Of a stretch of DNA of 64,000 bases, positions 8,343-17,012 are shown piece by piece. The translations under genes were made by a program, and so were the position numbers. Each line of letters opens with the position of its first letter. Position 1 is the first letter of the stretch. Source of the stretch: Methylotenera versatilis 301 (lineage in GTDB: Bacteria > Pseudomonadota > Gammaproteobacteria > Burkholderiales > Methylophilaceae); assembly GCF_000093025.1 (NCBI RefSeq), contig NC_014207.1, positions 620,001-684,000 on the forward strand, written 5' to 3'. The notes under the pieces were generated by a model. That model was not told the DNA's origin. It did no database searches and saw only the letters and a program-made list of their open reading frames with translations.

Positions 8343-9614
8343 CTAATTCACTCGACTCCAACTGAGTGGGTCAAATGGACGGCTCTGACTACGCAGTTCA
8401 TAATAAAGTCCGTTTGTTTGATTGCCACCGCTATTGCCAACTGAAGCAATCACATCACCAGCCCTTACACTGTCCCCAACTTGTTTTAATACTGCTTGAT
8501 TGTTACCGTATAAACTCATATAGCCATCACCATGGTCTAAGATAATCAGGTTACCAAAGCCACGCAACCAGTCGGCAAATACGACTCGGCCAGTGGCGAC
8601 AGACTTCACTTCTGCACCTTCATTGGCTTTAATGAATAAGCCTTTCCATGAAATACCACTATCTTCGCGGCTTGAACCAAAGCGATTCATCACATCGCCT
8701 CGCACAGGCAGGCGCAGCTTGCCTCTCAGGGCCGCAAAGCTTGTGCCAGAAAATTCTTGGCTAGGCTCTGTGTTGTTGGCTAGCACTTCTTTAGGCGGCT
8801 TGTTGTTTGTAGGGGTTTCTGCCGTATTCGTGGTTGCAGTAGGCTCACGCTTAGGGCGAGCTTTCTTGGGCGTTGGCGGAATAATTTTGGCTAATCGCTC
8901 AACTAATTCAGAAAGCCGTTTCTCATCACGCGTTAATTTTTTAATTTCAGTGCGTTGAGCCGCAATTTGTTGCGATAAGTTGTTGACCACTTTAGATTTA
9001 GCCTGCTTTTGATTTTCTAAAGCACGCTTCTCATCGACTTGTTTTTGCTTCAGGTCGGCGACTTCTTTTAACGCAGATGCTGTTGCATCATTGAGTTTGC
9101 TGATTTTATTTAAGTTGCCTTGCATCTTGCTGATAAGCGAAGCACGGGCTTTGGCAACGTATGAGAAATATTGCACATCACGCGCGATGTCGCTGGGGTT
9201 CTCGCTTTGCAAAATCATCTGTAGATAGCTTTGCTGGCCGTGTATATATTGCTGGTACAGCTGCGAACTTAACAAGTTTTGTTGCTGTGTTAGCGCTTGA
9301 TTGGTACTGATAGAGTCTGATTTTAATTGAGAGAGCGTCTTTTTATTTTGTTGCTGCTTTTGGTTAATTTCAAACAGCTTTTTGTTGGCCTCGCTAATCG
9401 CCAACTCACTTTCTTTCAGTGCATCGGCCGCATCTTTATGCGCTTCTTGCGAGTTGTCTAATTCCTTTTTTAGCGCTTCCAAGCGTTGCTGCACATCACT
9501 CAAATTTTGTTTTGACTGCTCTTTTTTACTCGCATTTGCATAAGGTACGCAAGCTAGCATCAACACGAAAAGTGAAGTGCAAGCTAACGTAGTTTTAAAA
9601 TGCTTGTACTTCAT
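8343..9614 (-). CDS. envC: Murein hydrolase activator EnvC (degenerate LytM)
   Basis: 423 residues. EnvC is a periplasmic activator of the amidases AmiA/AmiB during daughter-cell separation. Signal peptide about 1-28; long coiled coil about 30-250 rich in K, Q, E and L; a Pro/Thr/Lys-rich linker about 250-300 (PKKARPKREPTATTNTAETP); and a C-terminal LytM (M23) domain about 310-420. The zinc ligands of active LytM enzymes are missing: the HxxxD position reads WKGLFI and the HxH position reads YYELRS, as expected for an activator without hydrolase activity. It lies one base downstream of gpmI, the usual order in Proteobacteria. Confidence 0.93.
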   Translation of the reverse strand: MKYKHFKTTLACTSLFVLMLACVPYANASKKEQSKQNLSDVQQRLEALKKELDNSQEAHKDAADALKESELAISEANKKLFEINQKQQQNKKTLSQLKSDSISTNQALTQQQNLLSSQLYQQYIHGQQSYLQMILQSENPSDIARDVQYFSYVAKARASLISKMQGNLNKISKLNDATASALKEVADLKQKQVDEKRALENQKQAKSKVVNNLSQQIAAQRTEIKKLTRDEKRLSELVERLAKIIPPTPKKARPKREPTATTNTAETPTNNKPPKEVLANNTEPSQEFSGTSFAALRGKLRLPVRGDVMNRFGSSREDSGISWKGLFIKANEGAEVKSVATGRVVFADWLRGFGNLIILDHGDGYMSLYGNNQAVLKQVGDSVRAGDVIASVGNSGGNQTNGLYYELRSQSRPFDPLSWSRVN

Positions 9615-9615
9615 C

Positions 9616-11172
9616 TTAAGCAGTAAAAGTGATGATGTTTTTACCTGTCATTTCACTAGGCTGAGCAACGCCCATCATGGTGAGTAGGGTTGGTGCAAGG
9701 TCTGATAATGCGCCATTGGCAGAAAGCGTAGCGTTGCGTCCAATATAAATTAGCGGCACTTTGTTGAGCGTATGTTGCGTGTGCGGTTGGTTATTTTCAA
9801 CATCAAACATGGTTTCTGCATTGCCGTGGTCAGCCGTAATAATCACTTCGCCGCCTATGCTTTGCATCGCATTTACCACGCGCCCGATGCACGTGTCTAA
9901 AGTCTCAATCGCTTTGATGGCTGCAGCTAAATTGCCTGAATGTCCCACCATATCGCCGTTGGCATAGTTGCAAATAATGGCATTGTATTTTTTGCTTAAA
10001 ATCGCTTCTTCAAGTTTTTCTGTGACCTCAAATGCGCTCATTTCTGGCAGCAAATCGTAGGTTTCTACTTTTGGGGAGGGCACTAAAATACGGTCTTCAC
10101 CAGCGAATACTTTTTCCTCGCCGCCGTTAAAAAAGAAAGTCACATGCGGGTATTTTTCAGTTTCGGCAATGCGTAATTGCGTTAAACCTAGATTTGAGAT
10201 GTACTCACCAAAGGTATTATTGACATCCACTGGTGGAAAAATAACCGTCGCTTTGGTTTCACTTTTGTCATACATGGTTAACGTAAAATAGCCGGCTAAC
10301 TTAGGCACGTGACGTCGGTGGAAACCATCAAAGTGTTCGGCTAGTAATGCATGCGTTAATTGACGTGCGCGGTCAGAACGAAAGTTCATGAAAACCACCA
10401 AGTCGCCATCTTCTAGATGCACAGGTTTTTCACCAGCTTTATGAATAGCAGTCGTTTTGACAAACTCATCATTTTCACCGCGTGCGTAGGCGTCATTTAA
10501 ACCAGCCATCGCTGACTCTGCTGTAAATTCACCAACACCTTCAGTAAATAATTGATAAGCGGCTTCCACGCGAGGCCAACGTTTGTCTCTATCCATGCCG
10601 TAAAAACGGCCGCTGATAGAGGCAATTTTACCTACGCCAATCGCAGTGCATTTGTTTTCTAAAGCCTCTATAAAAGGGGCAGCACTTATTGGCGGCGTAT
10701 CTCTGCCATCTAAAAAGGCGTGAATATAGACTTTGCTTAAACCTTGTTTTGATGCCATTTCTATCATGGCATGAATATGGTCTTGATGGCTGTGAACACC
10801 GCCATCAGAAAGTAGCCCAAATATATGTAGTGCCTTATCATTTTGTTTGATGTTTTTTAATGCAGCAGATAATTCAGGATGATTAAAAAACTCACCACTG
10901 GCGATGCTATTGTTGATACGCTCAAAATCCTGAAATACTACGCGACCCGCACCAATGTTCAGATGCCCAACTTCAGAGTTGCCCATTTGTCCGTCTGGCA
11001 AGCCTACATAATGCTCAGAAGCGTCAATTAAAGTGTGTGGAAAGTGCTTCCATAAACTGTCCCAATTGGGTTTATTGGCTTGCACAATGGCGTTATCTGA
11101 AGCTTCTTCACGATAGCCAAAACCATCTAAAATGAGCAAGCATACTGGGGTGATGTTTTGTGGGGCTGACAT
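9616..11172 (-). CDS. gpmI: 2,3-bisphosphoglycerate-independent phosphoglycerate mutase
   Basis: Interconverts 3- and 2-phosphoglycerate using two Mn2+ ions. 518 residues from the ATG at 11172; an upstream in-frame start at 11220 would add 16 residues not found in the family. LLILDGFGYRE at the N-terminus carries the first metal ligand; the phospho-serine is S66 in GQMGNSEVGH; later ligands sit in YANGDMVGHSG and TADHGNAE. Followed by envC after one base, so co-transcribed. The family length of about 510-515 fits. Confidence 0.96.
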   Translation of the reverse strand: MSAPQNITPVCLLILDGFGYREEASDNAIVQANKPNWDSLWKHFPHTLIDASEHYVGLPDGQMGNSEVGHLNIGAGRVVFQDFERINNSIASGEFFNHPELSAALKNIKQNDKALHIFGLLSDGGVHSHQDHIHAMIEMASKQGLSKVYIHAFLDGRDTPPISAAPFIEALENKCTAIGVGKIASISGRFYGMDRDKRWPRVEAAYQLFTEGVGEFTAESAMAGLNDAYARGENDEFVKTTAIHKAGEKPVHLEDGDLVVFMNFRSDRARQLTHALLAEHFDGFHRRHVPKLAGYFTLTMYDKSETKATVIFPPVDVNNTFGEYISNLGLTQLRIAETEKYPHVTFFFNGGEEKVFAGEDRILVPSPKVETYDLLPEMSAFEVTEKLEEAILSKKYNAIICNYANGDMVGHSGNLAAAIKAIETLDTCIGRVVNAMQSIGGEVIITADHGNAETMFDVENNQPHTQHTLNKVPLIYIGRNATLSANGALSDLAPTLLTMMGVAQPSEMTGKNIITFTA

Positions 11173-11356
11173 AAATATTAAACCTAAATATTTGTTTGAA
11201 TAATGTGCATGTAATGTCACTATTTTAGCGCATTTACACGTAAAATTACTCTATAACTGTGAGTAAAAGTTCGTCTGCTAATTTAGTGCGCCAATGGCGT
11301 TGAATTTGGCGATCAGTAGCCCCATGTTCTGAGGGTCAATCATTGAGAGGAAGTAC

Positions 11357-11851
11357 GTGGAATTTTTTAAAAGTAATATCTTGTTAATTGGTCTGGCGAT
11401 AGGCTCAGGCATTATGTTGTTATTGCCATCATTCAAAAAAGGCGCAGGCGGTGTACCTAATTTAAGTCCTGCAGAAGCGGTGACGCTGATTAATCGTTCC
11501 AATGCTTTTGTATTGGATGTGCGCGATGAGGCGGAATTTACTAGTGGGCATATTGCAGATGCAACGAATATTCCGCTTGCTGATTTGGAAGCTAGAATTG
11601 GTGAGCTGAAAAAATATCAAAATAAAGCTGTTTTGGTTAACTGCCAAAAAGGCATGCGCGCGGCCAAAGCATGTGACATCCTACGTAAAGCCGAATTTAC
11701 GCAGGTGAATAACTTGCAAGGTGGTTTGTCGGCTTGGCTTGAAGCTAAGTTGCCTATTGTGACTAAAGCGGCTTCGAAGAAATCGACTGCCAGTAAGGCT
11801 GCGAGCAATAAAAAAGCCGCAAACGATGATGCAGCAAATGAGGTAAGCTAA
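11357..11851 (+). CDS. Membrane-anchored rhodanese-like protein (YibN type)
   Basis: 164 residues, GTG start after GAGAGGAAG. One N-terminal membrane helix (about 8-24), then a single rhodanese domain (about 35-128) with active-site C96 in VNCQKGMRA and LDVRDEAEFTSGHI upstream. The tail (130-164) is Lys/Ala/Ser-rich low complexity (SKKSTASKAASNKKAA). Rhodaneses move sulfane sulfur; the substrate here is unknown. The order rhodanese-grxC-secB-gpsA is classic for Beta- and Gammaproteobacteria (E. coli yibN-grxC-secB-gpsA) and suggests a thiol/export operon. Confidence 0.9.
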   Translation: MEFFKSNILLIGLAIGSGIMLLLPSFKKGAGGVPNLSPAEAVTLINRSNAFVLDVRDEAEFTSGHIADATNIPLADLEARIGELKKYQNKAVLVNCQKGMRAAKACDILRKAEFTQVNNLQGGLSAWLEAKLPIVTKAASKKSTASKAASNKKAANDDAANEVS

Positions 11852-11852
11852 T

Positions 11853-12110
11853 ATGGCTAAAGTCACTATGTATTCTACGGCGGTATGCCCGTATTGCATC
11901 AATGCAGAGCGCTTGTTAACTAGCAAAGGTGTGACTGATATCAATAAAGTGCGCATTGATTTACAACCTGAATTGCGTAATGAAATGATGCAGAAAACAG
12001 GCCGCCGAACTGTGCCGCAGATTTATATTGATGATCGTCATATCGGTGGCTTTGATGATTTGCGCGCGCTAGATTTGGCGGGCGGATTAGACCCGCTGTT
12101 GGCGTTGTAA
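11853..12110 (+). CDS. grxC: Glutaredoxin 3
   Basis: 85 residues. Dithiol glutaredoxin with CPYC at residues 12-15, TVPQIYID (cis-Pro glutathione site) and GGFDDLRAL, all standard for GrxC. It reduces disulfides in the cytoplasm using glutathione. It begins one base after the rhodanese stop, so translation is probably coupled. Length matches E. coli GrxC (83). Confidence 0.96.
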   Translation: MAKVTMYSTAVCPYCINAERLLTSKGVTDINKVRIDLQPELRNEMMQKTGRRTVPQIYIDDRHIGGFDDLRALDLAGGLDPLLAL

Positions 12111-12195
12111 AAACTATTGTCTAAACTCTGTTAAAATATCACTTTTATGTAATCACTTATTTAACCTTTTATTTAATTAGAAACTAAAGAAAATC

Positions 12196-12675
12196 ATGGC
12201 TCAAGAAGATAACGCAGCACAAGAACAAGCTCAACCAGGCTTCAGCATCGAAAAAATCTACGTAAAAGATGCGTCACTAGAAATTCCAAATGCACCACAA
12301 ATCTTTACTGATCGCACGCAACCACAAGTGAGCATTGAGCTGGGTAATTTCGCGCAAGTACTTGAAGAAGGCGTGTTTGAAGTAGCAATTAAAGTCACAG
12401 TAACTTCAAAAATCGAAGATAAAACTGTGTTTTTGGTTGAAGTAACACAAGCGGGTATTTTCCAAATTCGCAATGTACCAGAAGAAAATATCGAGATGAT
12501 TGCAGGCATCACTTGCCCAAATATCTTGTTCCCGTATGCACGCGAAGCAGTTTCTGATTTAGTGGTACGTGCTGGTTTCCAACCAGTATTGTTAAACCCA
12601 ATCAATTTTGAAGCATTGTTCGCGCAGCAAAAACAGCAACAAGCTGAAGCGGCTCAATCTGCAACTAAACAATAG
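12196..12675 (+). CDS. secB: Protein-export chaperone SecB
   Basis: 159 residues. Tetrameric cytoplasmic chaperone that holds preproteins unfolded and hands them to SecA. Recognised from FSIEKIYVKDASLEIPNAP, VFLVEVTQAGIFQI, and the conserved LFPYAREAVSDLVVRAGFQPVLLNPINFEALF C-terminal half seen in pieces (about 110-145). A Gln/Ala tail follows. Length is typical. It sits between grxC and gpsA as in many Proteobacteria, with an 85-base gap upstream that may hold its own promoter. Confidence 0.97.
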   Translation: MAQEDNAAQEQAQPGFSIEKIYVKDASLEIPNAPQIFTDRTQPQVSIELGNFAQVLEEGVFEVAIKVTVTSKIEDKTVFLVEVTQAGIFQIRNVPEENIEMIAGITCPNILFPYAREAVSDLVVRAGFQPVLLNPINFEALFAQQKQQQAEAAQSATKQ

Positions 12676-12695
12676 TTAAAACGCTGCTTTACTCT

Positions 12696-13166
12696 ATGAT
12701 ATTTTCTATGATTAAAAGCAGCAAACACCTACTGATTGTTTTATCTATTCTAGCGCTCTTGCCCGCAACGGCATCAGCGCTAGATTTTCGTTCAGTCGCA
12801 GTTTCTAAAGCTGTGCTTTATGATGCGCCATCCAATGCCGCAAAAAAAGTTCTGTTGTTAAGCCAAAACTACCCTGTTGAAGTTATCGTCAATTTAGGCG
12901 ATTGGCTTAAAGTACGCGATGCACAAGGTGCACTTAACTGGGTAGAAGCAAAGCAGCTATCAAATAAACGCACGGTAATGGTCACTGCAAGTAAAGCTGA
13001 AATTAGACAGTCTGCTGATGCCACCTCAAACTTAGTGGCTACGGTAGAAAAAGATGTAGTGCTTGAGGTCGTAGATGCCAAACTGAGTAATGGCTGGCTT
13101 AAAATCAAGCATCGTGATGGGGTTGCTGGATACATTTTAATATCATCAACCTGGGGTTTCGAATAA
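12696..13166 (+). CDS. Exported SH3-domain protein
   Basis: 156 residues with a signal peptide (ILALLPATASA, cleavage near residue 29). A second ATG at 12708 is also possible. The mature part has bacterial SH3-like folds: about 32-90 (VSKAVLYDAPSNAAKKVLLLSQNYPVEV, with GDWLKVRDAQGALNWV) and about 95-156 (KAEIRQSADATSNLVATVEKDVVLEVV, GWLKIKHRDGVAGYI). Such proteins often bind peptidoglycan in the periplasm. It lies between secB and gpsA, with its stop codon directly abutting the gpsA start, so the pair is coupled. Specific role unknown. Confidence 0.85.
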   Translation: MIFSMIKSSKHLLIVLSILALLPATASALDFRSVAVSKAVLYDAPSNAAKKVLLLSQNYPVEVIVNLGDWLKVRDAQGALNWVEAKQLSNKRTVMVTASKAEIRQSADATSNLVATVEKDVVLEVVDAKLSNGWLKIKHRDGVAGYILISSTWGFE

Positions 13167-14159
13167 ATGGCTAAAATTGCAGTTTTGGGAGCAGGTGCTT
13201 GGGGAACGGCGCTAGCCATGAACATTAGCCAGCGCCACCAAGTTTCACTTTGGGCACGAAATGCCGGCCATGTTTCAGGTATGCGCAAAGCGCGTGCCAA
13301 TCCGCTTTATTTGGGTGATTTTAAATTTAACGACCAGTTGCTTGTGGAGGATGATTTAGCCACGGCGTTGCAGGGTGCAGATTTAATATTGTCAGTTGTT
13401 CCAACTGCTGGCTTTAGAGGCATTCTCCAAGATATCAAAGCGCTTGGATGCAAGCTGCCGATTATTTGGGCGCACAAAGGTTTAGAGCCATTATCAGCCA
13501 AACTTCCTTATGAAGTCGCCTTAGAAGAGTTAGGTAGCGAGCAAAAATGGGGTGCGCTGTCAGGCCCAAGTTTTGCTGCGGAATTGGTACGTGGATTACC
13601 TACAGCCGTCACACTTGCTGCTAATGATGAAGCGTTTGCCAATGAAGCGGCTTTGCTGATACATGGTGCGAACCTGCGTGTTTATCACACCACAGATGTG
13701 ATTGGTGTTTCAGTAGGCGGTGCCGTTAAAAACGTCATGGCGATTGCAGCAGGTATTTCTGATGGTATGGGTTTCGGTAATAATGCTCGTGCTGCAATGA
13801 TTACTCGTGGCTTAGCTGAAATGACCCGTTTTGGCGTAGCACTTGGCGCTTCCACTGAAACATTTATGGGTTTAGCAGGTGCGGGCGATTTGATTTTAAC
13901 CTGTACTGGACAATATTCAAGAAACCGTGAAGTTGGATTGCAATTGGCGAGCGGCAAGTCATTAGCGGATATTCTGCAAGGCTTAGGTCATGTGGCTGAG
14001 GGCGTGAATACTGCGCGTGAAGTGATGCGTCGGGCGAGTACGATAGGTGTTGATATGCCCATTACTTACGAAGTCAATCAAGCGCTTTCCAACGGCAAAA
14101 GTGCAAAAGATGCAGTGACAGACTTACTCGGACGTGAGCAAAAACCAGAGGCAATTTAG
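13167..14159 (+). CDS. gpsA: Glycerol-3-phosphate dehydrogenase [NAD(P)+]
   Basis: 330 residues. Makes sn-glycerol-3-phosphate from dihydroxyacetone phosphate for phospholipid synthesis. NAD(P)-binding GAGAWGTALA at 8-17, VPTAGFR, WAHKGLEP, GPSFAAEL, the catalytic Lys in GGAVKNVMAIAAGI (about 190), and the substrate loop GAGDLILTC. ATG follows the stop of the SH3 gene without a gap. The next gene overlaps its stop by one base. Confidence 0.97.
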   Translation: MAKIAVLGAGAWGTALAMNISQRHQVSLWARNAGHVSGMRKARANPLYLGDFKFNDQLLVEDDLATALQGADLILSVVPTAGFRGILQDIKALGCKLPIIWAHKGLEPLSAKLPYEVALEELGSEQKWGALSGPSFAAELVRGLPTAVTLAANDEAFANEAALLIHGANLRVYHTTDVIGVSVGGAVKNVMAIAAGISDGMGFGNNARAAMITRGLAEMTRFGVALGASTETFMGLAGAGDLILTCTGQYSRNREVGLQLASGKSLADILQGLGHVAEGVNTAREVMRRASTIGVDMPITYEVNQALSNGKSAKDAVTDLLGREQKPEAI

Positions 14160-14677
14160 TGCCGTCCATTTTTTCTCACGCAGTCGTTCCTATCGCTGCA
14201 AGCTTAGGCTTAGGTAAAGTCATTAGCCGCCGCTTATTAGTTTTTTCAGCATTTTGCGCCATACTGCCAGACTTTGACACGCTAGCCTTTAAATTTGGTA
14301 TTCCGTATTCATCACAATGGGGTCATAGAGGATTTGCTCACTCCATCACCTTTGCTGTTTGTGTTGCACTGATAGCAATGTGTTTTAGCCGCCCATTAAA
14401 AAGTAAAGTGTGGCTTATTGGTTTAATGGTTTTTCTCGCCACAGTATCTCATCCGCTATTAGATATGTGCACCAATGGCGGCTTGGGCGTAGCGCTGTAT
14501 TGGCCTTATTCTAACGAACGCGTATTCTTTGATTTTCGGCCGATTGCCGTTTCGCCGATAGGTGTTAGCCGCTTCTTTACCGAGCGCGGTTTTGCGGTGA
14601 TGAAGTCAGAGTTTCTTTGGGTATGGCTGCCATCGATTATTTTACTTTTTACCTTGCGCGGCATACGGCGTAAATAA
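14159..14677 (+). CDS. YdjM/YbcI-like membrane-bound metal-dependent hydrolase (DUF457)
   Basis: 172 residues, GTG start overlapping the gpsA stop by one base. Matches the LexA-controlled YdjM/YbcI family in layout: N-terminal SIFSHAVVPIAASLG, ILPDFDTLAF with Asp pair, SQWGHRGFAHSI with conserved His, and VSHPLLDMCTNGG. About four membrane helices. These Asp/His residues are the presumed metal site; physiological substrate unknown. Convergent with trmL, with only one base between the two stop codons. Confidence 0.88.
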   Translation: MPSIFSHAVVPIAASLGLGKVISRRLLVFSAFCAILPDFDTLAFKFGIPYSSQWGHRGFAHSITFAVCVALIAMCFSRPLKSKVWLIGLMVFLATVSHPLLDMCTNGGLGVALYWPYSNERVFFDFRPIAVSPIGVSRFFTERGFAVMKSEFLWVWLPSIILLFTLRGIRRK

Positions 14678-14678
14678 G

Positions 14679-15143
14679 TTATACGCCACCCTCAAAACCT
14701 ATTTGCCGCCAAGCCTCATACAGCAACACTGCTGCAGAGTTAGATAGATTAAGGCTTCTGCTATCTGGCAGCATGGGTAAGCGCAGTCTATGCTCGGCTG
14801 TAAATTCCGCACGAATTTCTTCAGGCAAGCCGCGTGTTTCTGGGCCAAATACAAACACATCCTCTGCTTTAAATTGAATCTCACTATGTCGCGTGCTGCC
14901 TTTGGTCGTAATTGCGAATAAACGCTTGCCAGTTAGAGACGCTTTACAGGCCTCCCAATTTTCATGCACTTGCATCGTTGAATACTCGTGATAATCCAAA
15001 CCAGCGCGCTTGAGTTGTTTGTCATCTAGACTAAACCCTAAAGGTTTTACTAAGTGTAAAGCCGCGCCAGTGTTGGCGCATAGCCTGATGATGTTGCCCG
15101 TATTTGGTGGAATTTCCGGCTCAAATAATACGATGTGAAACAT
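14679..15143 (-). CDS. trmL: tRNA (cytidine/uridine-34 2'-O)-methyltransferase
   Basis: SPOUT-class enzyme that methylates the wobble ribose of tRNA-Leu. 154 residues from ATG at 15143 ([18 protein letters not shown]), the family's usual start; an in-frame GTG four codons earlier is an alternative. SAM-site motifs: [10 protein letters not shown] (about 95-105) and [18 protein letters not shown] (about 118-135), forming the trefoil knot. Length matches E. coli TrmL (157). Confidence 0.95.
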   Translation of the reverse strand: MFHIVLFEPEIPPNTGNIIRLCANTGAALHLVKPLGFSLDDKQLKRAGLDYHEYSTMQVHENWEACKASLTGKRLFAITTKGSTRHSEIQFKAEDVFVFGPETRGLPEEIRAEFTAEHRLRLPMLPDSRSLNLSNSAAVLLYEAWRQIGFEGGV

Positions 15144-15201
15144 TTGAAATGACACTTTCTATAATTGGCATGCCTATGAAACAGGAATGACGGTAAGTTA
15201 A

Positions 15202-15873
15202 TTACTTTGGCAGCGTTCTTGCTACTACCCAACATTCTACATGGGCAGCACCCGCTTGTTTTAATGTTTTAGCTAACTCATTAAGGCTGGCGCCAGTTGT
15301 CATCACGTCATCGACAATGGCGATGCGCTTGCCGTTCAAATGATTGCTGACTGTAAATGCACCTTTGATATTTCTCACCCGCTCTTTCAGTGGCAGGCTG
15401 GCTTGTGGAGGCGTGAGTTTCAGGCGTTGTACAGATAGATAATCTAATTTCTCAGGCTTATTCTTTGTGATGATTTTGGCGATTTCTAGCGCCTGATTAA
15501 AGCCACGTTCTTTGAGGCGCGTTGGGTGCATAGGCATGGCGATCACTAAATCTACGCTGGATGGATTGATTTTATTACTCAACATTTCCCCAAAAATGTG
15601 ACCTAAGTTGAGCATACTACCGTACTTGTAGCGTTGCATCATGGCATCTAAGGGAAAGTCATAGGTCAACAAGCTGTGGGTTGCATCAAAATCTGGCGGT
15701 GAGTTTAAGCAACTGCCACATACCAAGCCGTTTGAAGACAGGCCGCATTGCGGGCATTGTGGCGCGTTGTGCCAAGGCAAATCTTTATAGCAGGCATCAC
15801 ATAAGCCAAGCCTCCCGCCATCATTGGCTGCGCATAGTAGGCAGCGCTGTTTGAATAAACGATCAAACAGCAT
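15202..15873 (-). CDS. comF: ComF family phosphoribosyltransferase-like protein
   Basis: 223 residues from ATG at 15873; an upstream in-frame GTG at 15936 would add 21 residues and has a weak ribosome site. N-terminal zinc-ribbon-like Cys pairs (CLLC, CDAC, CPQCG, CGSC) and a C-terminal type I phosphoribosyltransferase fold with the PRPP loop VAIVDDVMTTGASLNEL. ComF/GntX proteins act in DNA uptake or use of DNA as nutrient; enzymatic role unproven. It lies back to back with bioB, a common arrangement in Proteobacteria. Confidence 0.92.
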   Translation of the reverse strand: MLFDRLFKQRCLLCAANDGGRLGLCDACYKDLPWHNAPQCPQCGLSSNGLVCGSCLNSPPDFDATHSLLTYDFPLDAMMQRYKYGSMLNLGHIFGEMLSNKINPSSVDLVIAMPMHPTRLKERGFNQALEIAKIITKNKPEKLDYLSVQRLKLTPPQASLPLKERVRNIKGAFTVSNHLNGKRIAIVDDVMTTGASLNELAKTLKQAGAAHVECWVVARTLPK

Positions 15874-15993
15874 AGTCGAAGCGCTGTTATGTAGAAACTG
15901 CTTAAATATTAATCTAATGTTCAATATTTGCGTCACTTTTCATTGACAAGGTATAATCTCGCTATAAATCAAGCTTCTAAAAAGGAACAGCAC

Positions 15994-17007
15994 ATGCTAG
16001 AAACTGCACCACATGCCGTCATTAATACGGATAGTCTAAAAGCCAATCTCAACCATGCGTGTGAAACCAACACTGTTGATCGTTGGAGTGTAGCGGATAT
16101 TGTCGCATTATTTGAGCTGCCTTTCAGCGATTTAATGTATCAAGCGCAAACCGTGCATCGTGCGAATTTCAACCCGAATGCAGTTCAGGTGAGTACTTTA
16201 CTATCGATTAAAACTGGCGGCTGTTCAGAGGATTGCGGCTATTGCCCACAAGCAGCGCGTTACCATACTGAAGTGGAAAATGAACCTTTAATGAAGCTTG
16301 AGGATGTGGTTGCCGCCGCGCAGGAAGCGAAAGACAATGGTGCAAGCCGCTTCTGTATGGGCGCTGCATGGCGCGGTCCTAAACAGCGCGATTTAGAGCC
16401 AGTGCTGAAAATGATTGCCGAAGTTAAAGCGATGGGTTTGGAAACTTGCGCAACATTAGGCATGTTAAAAGATGGTCAAGCTGAGCAGTTAAAAGAAGCG
16501 GGTTTAGATTATTACAACCACAATTTGGACACCGCGCCAGAGTTTTACGGCGATGTGATTACCACGCGTACTTATCAAGACCGTTTAGATACATTGGATC
16601 GCGTGCGTAGCCAAGATATTCATGTATGTAGCGGTGGCATCATTGGTATGGGTGAAACGCGTAATCAACGTGCTGGATTGTTGGCGCAATTGGCGAATAT
16701 GGAACGTCCTCCTGAAAGTGTGCCTATCAATTTACTTACGCAAGTTGAAGGTACACCGCTGCATGGTACTGAAGAATTAGATCCTTTTGAGTTTGTGCGC
16801 ACCATTGCCGCGGCTCGTATCACCATGCCGAATAGCTATGTGCGTTTGTCAGCAGGCCGTCAAAGCATGAGTGAAGGCATACAAAGTATGTGCTTTTTAG
16901 CCGGTGCCAACAGTATTTTCTATGGCGAAAAGTTACTGACAACCGCGAATCCTGAAGCTTCGACCGACAAGAAGTTATTCGAAAAATTAGGCATCAATAA
17001 AATCTAG
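15994..17007 (+). CDS. bioB: Biotin synthase
   Basis: 337 residues from ATG at 15994, with AAAGGAA upstream; the frame opens earlier but the earlier starts lack a ribosome site. Radical-SAM enzyme that inserts sulfur into dethiobiotin. The [4Fe-4S] Cys triad is C77/C81/C84 (CSEDCGYC); the second cluster ligands lie in GMGAAWRG, ETCATLG and [12 protein letters not shown] (the nearby Cys residues and R in YVRLSAGRQ). First gene of bioB-bioF-bioH-bioC-bioD, the full late pathway apart from bioA. Confidence 0.98.
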   Translation: MLETAPHAVINTDSLKANLNHACETNTVDRWSVADIVALFELPFSDLMYQAQTVHRANFNPNAVQVSTLLSIKTGGCSEDCGYCPQAARYHTEVENEPLMKLEDVVAAAQEAKDNGASRFCMGAAWRGPKQRDLEPVLKMIAEVKAMGLETCATLGMLKDGQAEQLKEAGLDYYNHNLDTAPEFYGDVITTRTYQDRLDTLDRVRSQDIHVCSGGIIGMGETRNQRAGLLAQLANMERPPESVPINLLTQVEGTPLHGTEELDPFEFVRTIAAARITMPNSYVRLSAGRQSMSEGIQSMCFLAGANSIFYGEKLLTTANPEASTDKKLFEKLGINKI

Positions 17008-17012
17008 GGTGA

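Noticed and set aside
8593-8958. 121-codon open frame antisense to envC
   Set aside because: Lies fully within envC and shows no recognisable domain.
12258-12605. 115-codon open frame antisense to secB
   Set aside because: Mirror of secB codons; secB motifs are unmistakable.
15943-15957. TTGACA followed closely by TATAAT ahead of bioB
   Set aside because: Only 3 bases separate the two boxes, too close for a sigma-70 -35/-10 pair. The alternative TATAAA at 15963 gives a 14-base spacer, still short. Promoter position left open.
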